Notes under the pieces: generated by a model
Database searches by the model: none
Seen by the model: the letters and a program-made list of their open reading frames with translations, nothing else
Told to the model about the DNA's origin: nothing
Assembly: GCA_049999725.1 (NCBI GenBank)
Contig: JBNGIS010019120.1
Coordinates: forward strand, 32,781 to 57,477
DNA from: Haplomitrium mnioides
Taxonomy: Eukaryota; Marchantiophyta; Haplomitriopsida; Calobryales
Reading direction: 5' to 3'
Length of the DNA: 24,697 nt
Translations under genes and position numbers: made by a program
Shown: positions 20,339-24,697 of the stretch, in pieces
How positions within the stretch are numbered: position 1 is the first letter of the stretch
Layout of the letters: every line of letters starts with the position of its first letter

Positions 20339-21100
20339 ACATCATATCGATTGGCCCCAAATGAGCTTGAGAATTTGAAGACACAAGTTGAAGAGTTGCT
20401 TTCCAAAGGATTCATTCAACCTAGTATTTCTCCATATGGTGCCTATGTTTTGTTTGTGAAGAAGAAACATGGGAGCATGCAACCATGAGTTGATTATCGA
20501 GCATTAAATCATCAAACTTTGAAAAATAAATATCCATTACTATTAATAGATGATTTATTCAATCAACTTCAGGAAGCTAGTTTCTTCACTAAGTTTGATT
20601 TGCATAGTAGATATCAACAAATATGGGTGACAAATAAAGATGTTACTAAAACGACTTTTTGAAGTTGTTATAGCCACTTTTGAGTATCTTGAAATGCCAT
20701 TTGGGTTGACCAATGCTCTTGCCACATTTTTTGGGTTAATGAATTATATATTTTGCACTTTTTTATCATTTTCTTTACTAATGATATTTTGATTTATAGT
20801 CGAAGTCTTATTGAGCATAAGAGGCACTAATGACAAGTATTGCAACACTGGCCGGAGTTGAGAGATAGATTATCTTGGTCATCGTGTTAGTGATCAAGGG
20901 ATATAAGTGATGCAAGAGAAAGTTCACATTGTTCAACAATTGACAACTCCAGATGATATTACCAATTTACGTGGTTTTTTAGGTTGACAAGTTTTTATCT
21001 TCAGTTTGTGCAAGAGTTTGCATGCATGGCATATGCCTTGACTAAGTTGCTTGGGAAAATTGTGTGTTGAAAATGGGGTTCTCAAGAGGAGTTAGCCTTT
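20339..21100 (+). pseudogene. Gypsy reverse transcriptase relic (first RT of chimera)
   Basis: The homology starts sharply with [12 protein letters not shown] at 20345 and continues through [31 protein letters not shown] and FDLHS (first catalytic Asp kept), all in one frame with few stops. A shift then gives MPFGLTNA at 20694. A second shift restores the first frame at FFTNDILIYS. There the active-site F/Y-X-D-D reads T-N-D, with the first Asp changed to Asn at 20780-20782 (G to A), so catalysis is lost. A thumb segment (LGHRVSDQG, TPDDITNLRGFLG) continues to about 21090. RNase H and integrase are absent, because the sequence switches to a second RT near 21100. Gag and protease are missing upstream. 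Confidence 0.85.
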
Positions 21101-21105
21101 TGATC

Positions 21106-22053
21106 ACAATACATGCACCCTTTTTCAGCTTGTGCAATGCACCTAGTGCTTTCTAAAGAGTTATGATCCACGCATTTGATTCTCTTTTGCATGGTCTTGA
21201 AAAATATCTTGAGATATATCTGGATGATTTTACTGTTTCAAACTCTCATACGGATAACCTAAAGATACTTGAATGTGCTTTTGAGTGTTGTAAGTTTGGA
21301 ATATCTCTCAATCCCCAAAAATGTAAACTCTTTACCCATGTTGGAGTTCTTTTGGGCCACATTGTTTTAGAATTATGCATGCATTTGAATCCTACAAAGC
21401 TTAACATTGTCTTAACCTTACGAGTGCTTGAATATGTCAAACAATTCCAACACTTCTTTGGCACATCACTTTATTATTGGTGTTATTGTTTAAACTATGA
21501 TACTATCGCTTTGCCACTGTATGCTCTGACCCAACACTATGTTCCATTCAAATGGACATCTAACTATCAGCAAGCCTTCAAAAAGTTGAAAAAAATCATG
21601 GCTTCCTTTCCCTATTTTCCTTCCATTAATTGGAGTATTCACTTCTTTGTCATGGTCGATACTTTTTCTATTGGCGCTGTACTTGCCCAAATACAAAATG
21701 ATATACAATGTCACATCTACTACGTAGAAAAACAACTAAGCCTTGTTGAACAAAATTACAATGTAACTTAACAAGAAGCCTTTGGCATGATCTATATAAT
21801 TCAAAAATTCCAACATTACTTGCTTAGTTACAAATTCACTTTTGTATTTCACCATGATTGTTTGAAATACATTGTCAACAAGCCCACTTTAAGTAGTTGA
21901 TTAGCTTGATGGGTTCTTTATTTTCAAGAATTTAACTTTATGATTCAAGTCCATCTTGGAATCCATCATGGCAATTGTGAGGTATTATTACGAGTCCCTA
22001 GAAAGTTGTCATCTAAGGATTGTCGAATGCTTACTATGTCAATGAATGCCAAT
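21106..22053 (+). pseudogene. Second gypsy RT and RNase H relic
   Basis: One frame holds the palm of a different gypsy RT, starting with PFFSLCNAPSAF at 21118. A TAA (21154-21156) stands where the family has Gln. The unbroken stretch 21163-21771 follows with intact Tyr-Leu-Asp-Asp (21217-21228), LNPQKCKL, an LLGHIV element, a YALTQ-type connection and the RNase H start with its first Asp (21658-21660). After a TAA at 21769-21771, QEAFGMIY keeps the RNase H Glu, then LKYIVNKPTLSS and a FQEFNFMIQV end-segment run to the stop at 22054. The residue aligning to the third RNase H Asp looks lost. The 202-codon open stretch is the longest coding frame in the window. Confidence 0.85.
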
Positions 22054-22199
22054 TAGTCCAACTATTGGCTCATCCTTGGTATACGCGGTTAGTCCCCTTC
22101 TTTACCTATGGCATTGTCACGTCTGACCTTCAACTAGATCAGATACAATCCTTTACAAGAACCACAACTCCTTAAACTATTGTCTTTGGTCTCTTCCAC

Positions 22200-23264
22200 C
22201 AAATTGGCAAACATGGTATACTTCGACGTTGCGTGATACCTCCCTAGACTTTTCAAGTGCTTTTTAGGTGCCATACATCTTCTTGTAGTGGCTATTTCAC
22301 TGGCAAGTCTACCGTGCTAAAAGTACTATGTTTTGGATACTAATAGCCAACACTATTTGCAAATTCTCATTGATTCACAAGGACTTGTGATGCCTACTAA
22401 GGAACACATTGTCTAGCAAAACATGATGAAATGTCTCTGAATCCCATCCTTCCACTTTTCTCTTTCAAAAAATGGGTTCTATATTTTATTGGCCCAATCT
22501 GTCCTTCTTCACAAAGCCACCGCAATTAGTATACATTAGCTATGATAGATTATGTTACCAAATGGGCCGAAGCTATTGCCCTCCATGTCGACAATGCCAA
22601 CTTTGTGGGTTTTTTCCTCTATAAATACATTCTTACTAGATTCGGCTCTCCACTAAAACTAGCCAGTGATCAAGGTATGTACTTTCTTACTAAAGTGATT
22701 AGTGGTTTTATGACCCTTTATTCCATCCGCCATACAACATCGATTCCCTATCATCCACATGCAAAAGGATAAGTAGAATATGTGAACAAAGTCATTAAAA
22801 TGATTCTTACTAAAGTGGTTTTGGCTCATCGATTCAATCGAGATGAACATCTAACTGCTACAATTTGGGCTTATAGATCAATGACTAATGCATCTACTAG
22901 ATATATGCCCTTTCATCTTGTTTATGGCCAAGAAGCTTTGCTTCCAATTGAAATTCAAGTTCCCTCCTTACACTTGGTAATCACACCTAGACTCAATTCT
23001 TGAGAACTATAACATAGGCTTGCTACTTTAGAAAAACTAATGGAAGGTTTAGTGTTGTGTATGAATCAAAGAAGAAAGATTCATGTATCAACCGTAACAA
23101 CTACCACTCTCACTCTATGTGCCTCCTTTATCAAACTCCTCACTACTTTACTACAAAGCAAATACCAAGAAGCTGCGAGGTACCGAGAATTCCCCCCATA
23201 TCCCACAATTGATCAAAATAGATTGAAACATCATTTGATTAAATGCTCTTCGAACTTTGAATAA
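22200..23264 (+). pseudogene. Gypsy integrase relic following the second RT
   Basis: All pieces are in one frame. The zinc-binding domain has His at 22272, but the second His reads Tyr (22293-22295) and the last Cys reads Tyr (22395-22397). The spacing, H-X6-H-X30-C-X2-C, equals that of the 5245 element, so the two probably belong to one lineage. In the core the first Asp is Tyr (22482-22484) in a WVLYFIGP context. The second Asp (22668) and Glu (22776) are kept with exactly 35 residues between them. A TAA at 22770-22772 falls where Gln is expected. The WAYRS and PFHLVYGQEALLP motifs follow, and the C-terminal domain decays toward 23264. One catalytic and two zinc residues are lost. Confidence 0.9.
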
Positions 23265-23389
23265 ACATATTTGGATCTTGGGCTTTGTCATCTTCATTGG
23301 TTGTTGACCTAGACACCTCTACAACACTTTGATGAATGTGACTTACACACAAGCTAGATGTCTTCAAGGTGTCTTTTTTGTTTTTGATT

Positions 23390-24372
23390 CCCAAGGGAGG
23401 AGTTCAAGTTCCATTGAAATGAAGTTCAGTTAAAGTGTCCAATCCTACACGTGTGTTGGTCATGTTGTTTTGAGAATCTCTAGAAGGAGTAAATGTTGAT
23501 GATCCCTTGACCAATAGGTTAGATCGTATGCGCACATTAAGTTGAGTCTTGCATCCTATGCGTGTATAGGGTTTACCTGTTGGTCAGATGCACACATAGG
23601 GTTCCCTCCTACAATCTTCATCTGTTGACATATCATGTCGAACAACAAGCATGTTTTTATCCAAAATACTAGCCATCACCCTTGATGCTCTTGGTTTTCT
23701 AATGCTTCCTTTCTCAAAATAATGATTTGAAAGTTTCTCGAATTGTTGTAAAAAAGAAACACTTTTTATAACAAGAATCTTGAAATTCTAATTGCTTTTT
23801 TCCTATTAACACTTTTTCCATTTAAAGTTTAAAATAAAAATGGAAAACTCAATGAATGATTGAAGCATATCATCAAAGTACATGTTTGTATCCAAAAAAT
23901 ATGGTTTTCTTGAAACAAATCACAAAAATAACCACTACTTTAAACCATAAACCGCTATTGAATTCTTGTTTCATTTGGTATTTGCAAAACCCACTTTTCA
24001 AAATTTAGCATAAAAAATAATCAATTTGATGCTAGCAATATTTTTTGCAAAAAAAAAGTAAATTTTTACATCCAAATTGCTTATTTCACATACACATTGT
24101 ATTATGAAAATCTTTTAATGAGAATTTTATCAAAATTTCTTTTACTTTTTCTTCTTTAAAAAGAAAGAGCATCACCAAATATAATATATACTATACGTAT
24201 AAAAAAGTAGTTGTTAATTCAAGTTTAACAATGATATTCTTAACTTCAAAAATTGATCAAAAACATTCTAAATTTATTTGAAACATATTCAATAAAAAAA
24301 CGTTGAGGCAAGCAAGGACTTTGAACTTGTCAGCCGATGTTTTGGGGCTCTAAAGCTGAATGCACGAAATCA
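23390..24372 (+). repeat. Probable 3' LTR of the 21106 element
   Basis: A purine-rich AAGGGAGGAG tract at about 23391-23400 is placed where the polypurine tract should be, 130 bp after the integrase frame. The LTR itself should follow. Its AT-rich part (23925-24337) is matched by the inverted fragment at 11646-11985, and weaker similarity continues into 24372. The ATAATATATACTATA stretch near 24180 could hold a TATA box. The exact start and end are not defined. Confidence 0.5.
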
Positions 24373-24697
24373 GAAGCACCACGGGCAACATTGTCTATTT
24401 GCGAGTGTGAAGGCATCTCAGGAACAGCTGATTACCTCAAACAGCTGTTAAGAGCAGGGTGCATGAGTCCTGGGAGGGAAACAGGACCATGGCGGAGGAG
24501 GAAGAAGCAGGGATCAACCACAAGGACACCCGAAGGCACTCCGAAGGAAGGCAAATCGCGGGGGTCCTGCAGCGGCCGCAAATCGGGAAACGAGCATCAG
24601 GGACTGAGAGGAGGAGGTGAGATCTTCACAAGGGCGAGCAAGGCCAGGGAAGAGGGACGCCTCGATCCCGCAAGCAAGAGCAAACCCGGTCGAGGCA
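24373..24697. other. GC-rich segment, unlike the rest of the window
   Basis: Base composition changes sharply to GC-rich and purine-rich, with CpG-containing phrases (GCGGCCGC, CGATCCCG). No retroelement motif is visible. It holds a small open frame with a good start context (see the next entry) and a short inverted repeat, AACAGCTG...CAGCTGTT, at 24423-24449. It may be the 5' end of a host gene or of a different element. Confidence 0.5.
24489..24620 (+). CDS. Possible small ORF or first exon, unknown
   Basis: A 43-codon frame starts with ATG in an ideal context (ACCATGG) and begins Met-Ala-Glu-Glu-Glu-Glu. It is hydrophilic, Arg- and Glu-rich, with no family match. It ends in TGA at 24618-24620. 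Directly over the stop lies a GAG|GTGAGA sequence (GT at 24617-24618) that would be a good splice donor, so the frame could be exon 1 of a gene extending past the window. Equally, it may be chance in GC-rich DNA. Confidence 0.25.
   Translation: MAEEEEAGINHKDTRRHSEGRQIAGVLQRPQIGKRASGTERRR

Noticed and set aside
24566-24582. PstI-like and NotI-like sites suggesting cloning-vector contamination
   Set aside because: The surrounding sequence is not recognisably vector, the segment is continuous with GC-rich DNA, and such sites arise by chance in GC-rich sequence.
1-24697. tRNA or rRNA genes
   Set aside because: I saw no stretch with tRNA arm consensus (A-box and B-box pairs) and no conserved rRNA phrases, though a covariance-model scan was not possible.

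Overview
This window looks like intergenic DNA from a large, repeat-rich plant nuclear genome. There is no intact multi-domain gene. Instead it holds at least four broken Ty3/gypsy LTR retrotransposons in both orientations, embedded in AT-rich, repeat-rich sequence. The integrase, RNase H and gag relics recall families common in gymnosperms and other non-flowering land plants, but the organism is an inference and no species can be named from this sequence.

Layout. From 1 to 5240, a minus-strand gag relic (1030-2300, with an intact CX2CX4HX4C zinc knuckle) is preceded, in its own sense, by about 2.5 kb of leader or LTR-like DNA. That DNA contains several families of short degenerate repeats. 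The whole block lies between two 193-bp direct repeats (686-878 and 5047-5239). From 5245 to about 8150 is a plus-strand gypsy relic, truncated at its 5' side. It keeps the zinc-binding, catalytic and C-terminal parts of integrase, a polypurine tract and a 3' LTR with a TATA box. From about 9361 to 11060 is an unrecognised plus-strand coding relic with a well-formed candidate intron and a poly(A) signal. It may be a decayed host gene. From 11258 to 11985 is a 25-bp minisatellite joined to an LTR fragment. From 11975 to 20338 is the most complete element, on the minus strand. In transcription order it has a truncated 5' LTR with TATA box, a primer-binding-site relic, a long leader, gag, protease, reverse transcriptase, RNase H and the start of integrase. 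Its 3' end is missing. From 20339 to about 24372 is a plus-strand chimera in which one gypsy RT fragment runs into a second gypsy element (RT, RNase H, integrase, 3' LTR). The last 325 bases are GC-rich, unlike the rest, and may be the edge of a host gene or of another element.

Function. No retroelement here can be autonomous: every coding region has in-frame stops and frameshifts. Many lesions are C-to-T or G-to-A changes (Trp to stop, Gln to stop, His to Tyr, Asp to Asn), as expected from long-term deamination of methylated cytosines in silenced plant repeats. Catalytic motifs survive unevenly: D,D35E and HHCC in the 5245 element, YIDD in the 11975-20338 element and YLDD in the 21106 element. 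Stops are scored against family consensus, so ancestral residues are inferred.

The most unusual items are the intron-bearing unknown gene relic, a 32-bp-arm foldback at 17845-17922, the RT-RT chimera near 21100, and the modular repeats of 2423-3876.
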